Shown piece after piece: positions 5,476-5,905 of a stretch of 5,905 bases of DNA (positions are counted from its first letter, which is position 1; the number at the start of each line of letters is the position of its first letter). The notes under the pieces were generated by a model, which was not told the origin of the DNA, ran no database searches, and saw only the letters and a program-made list of their open reading frames with translations. The translations under genes and the position numbers were made by a program. The stretch is from Bdellovibrionales bacterium (GTDB lineage Bacteria; Bdellovibrionota; Bacteriovoracia; Bacteriovoracales; Bacteriovoracaceae): contig DAOVTR010000116.1 of NCBI GenBank assembly GCA_030633015.1, positions 1 through 5,905 on the forward strand, read 5' to 3'.

Positions 5476-5905
5476 ATGGAGCTGTTTGGAAAAAATAAAG
5501 CAATTGCACTCGATATGGGACAGAGATCCATCAAAGGTGTCATGCTAACTAAAAAGAAAAAAAGAATCTTTTTAAAAAATGCCTTTATCTTTGATCATGC
5601 TGAATCAAACAAGAGTTTTCCTAATAACACAGATATACTTTTTGGACTAAAAGCAATTTCTGAAGTTCATAACCTGACAAATCAAAACATTATTTTTAAT
5701 ATGGGCTACCATCACGTTAACTCCATAGATCTTCAACTCCCTTCAATGCCCAAAAAAGAGTTGGAATTTGTAATTAAAAGTGAAGTTGAAAAAGCAATTA
5801 ACTATAAAATAGAAAAATGCAACTACGACTACCTGATCCTTCCCAATAATGAATCAAGCGATCAAAATGCAAGCTCAAAAATAAAAGTATTTATTACAAA
5901 ATTAA
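5476..5905 (+). CDS. PilM/MshI-like actin-fold pilus assembly protein (3' end outside window)
   Basis: The first 143 residues of a cytoplasmic actin-like ATPase are present; PilM proteins are usually about 350 residues long. It starts MELFGKNKAIALDMGQRSIK, which matches the phosphate-1 loop of PilM/MshI (lglDiG..s.K.v.l). Further on, VNSIDLQLPSMPKKELEFVI and KSEVEKAINYKIEKCNYDYL correspond to the PilM stretch where the chain enters the second subdomain (LP.m...EL...i..Ea.k.ip......yDy). The ATG lies 5 bases after the TPR gene stop, and its AGGAG site (5463-5467) lies within the last codons of that gene, so the two are co-translated. PilM-type proteins bind the cytoplasmic tail of a PilN-like membrane protein and help connect the platform and the motor. 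A PilN/PilO or MshJ/MshK-like gene would be expected next. Confidence 0.88.
   Translation, partial: MELFGKNKAIALDMGQRSIKGVMLTKKKKRIFLKNAFIFDHAESNKSFPNNTDILFGLKAISEVHNLTNQNIIFNMGYHHVNSIDLQLPSMPKKELEFVIKSEVEKAINYKIEKCNYDYLILPNNESSDQNASSKIKVFITKL

Noticed and set aside
1..5905. CRISPR array, insertion sequence, tRNA or rRNA
   Set aside because: No regularly spaced repeats, transposase motifs, terminal inverted repeats or tRNA/rRNA signatures were seen; nearly all of the window is explained by pilus genes.

Overview
The window is an AT-rich chromosomal segment carrying most of the core of a type IV pilus locus of the MSHA (mannose-sensitive haemagglutinin) kind, or a closely related type II secretion-like pseudopilus. 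Two gene sets face away from each other across a 279-base intergenic region. The low GC content, the MSHA-like gene set and the run of GspG-like minor pilins would suit a Bdellovibrionota bacterium such as a Halobacteriovorax relative. That taxonomic guess is inference only; another deltaproteobacterium-like lineage is possible.

Left arm (minus strand, read from about 3661 down to 1). A good sigma70-type promoter (TTGATA, 18-base spacer, TACAAT) precedes a MshA-like major pilin (3607-3086). Next come three GspG-like minor pilins (3077-2622, 2644-2183, 2205-994) and then a GspF/PilC/MshG-type inner-membrane platform protein (982 to beyond base 1). The first pilin has a strong ribosome site. 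The second and third minor pilins have none and each overlaps the gene before it by exactly 23 bases. Both overlapping starts lie inside the codons for the Asp-Asp-Ile of the upstream protein's C-terminal calcium-type loop. One minor pilin (2644-2183) lacks the usual Glu at mature position 5. The last one (2205-994) carries about 240 extra residues that look like a transthyretin-like domain, a glycine hinge and a cysteine-containing beta domain, so it may be a tip adhesin.

Right arm (plus strand). A GspA/MshM-type AAA+ ATPase with a TTG start (3887-4726) is followed by a MshN-like single-pass TPR protein (4736-5470) and a PilM/MshI-like actin-fold protein (5476 to beyond the window). The spacing (9 and 5 bases between genes) indicates one operon. 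These proteins would place and assemble the machine at the inner membrane and cell wall, while the left arm supplies the fibre subunits and the platform. The extension ATPase, secretin and prepilin peptidase are not in view.

Intergenic region (3608-3886). It holds the leftward promoter, a bulged hairpin, a terminator-like hairpin with a T-run, a weaker rightward promoter candidate and a 7-bp inverted repeat just before the ATPase ribosome site. The first hairpin and the terminator stem share bases that can pair with each other instead, an arrangement seen in attenuators and riboswitches. No known riboswitch class was recognised in it.
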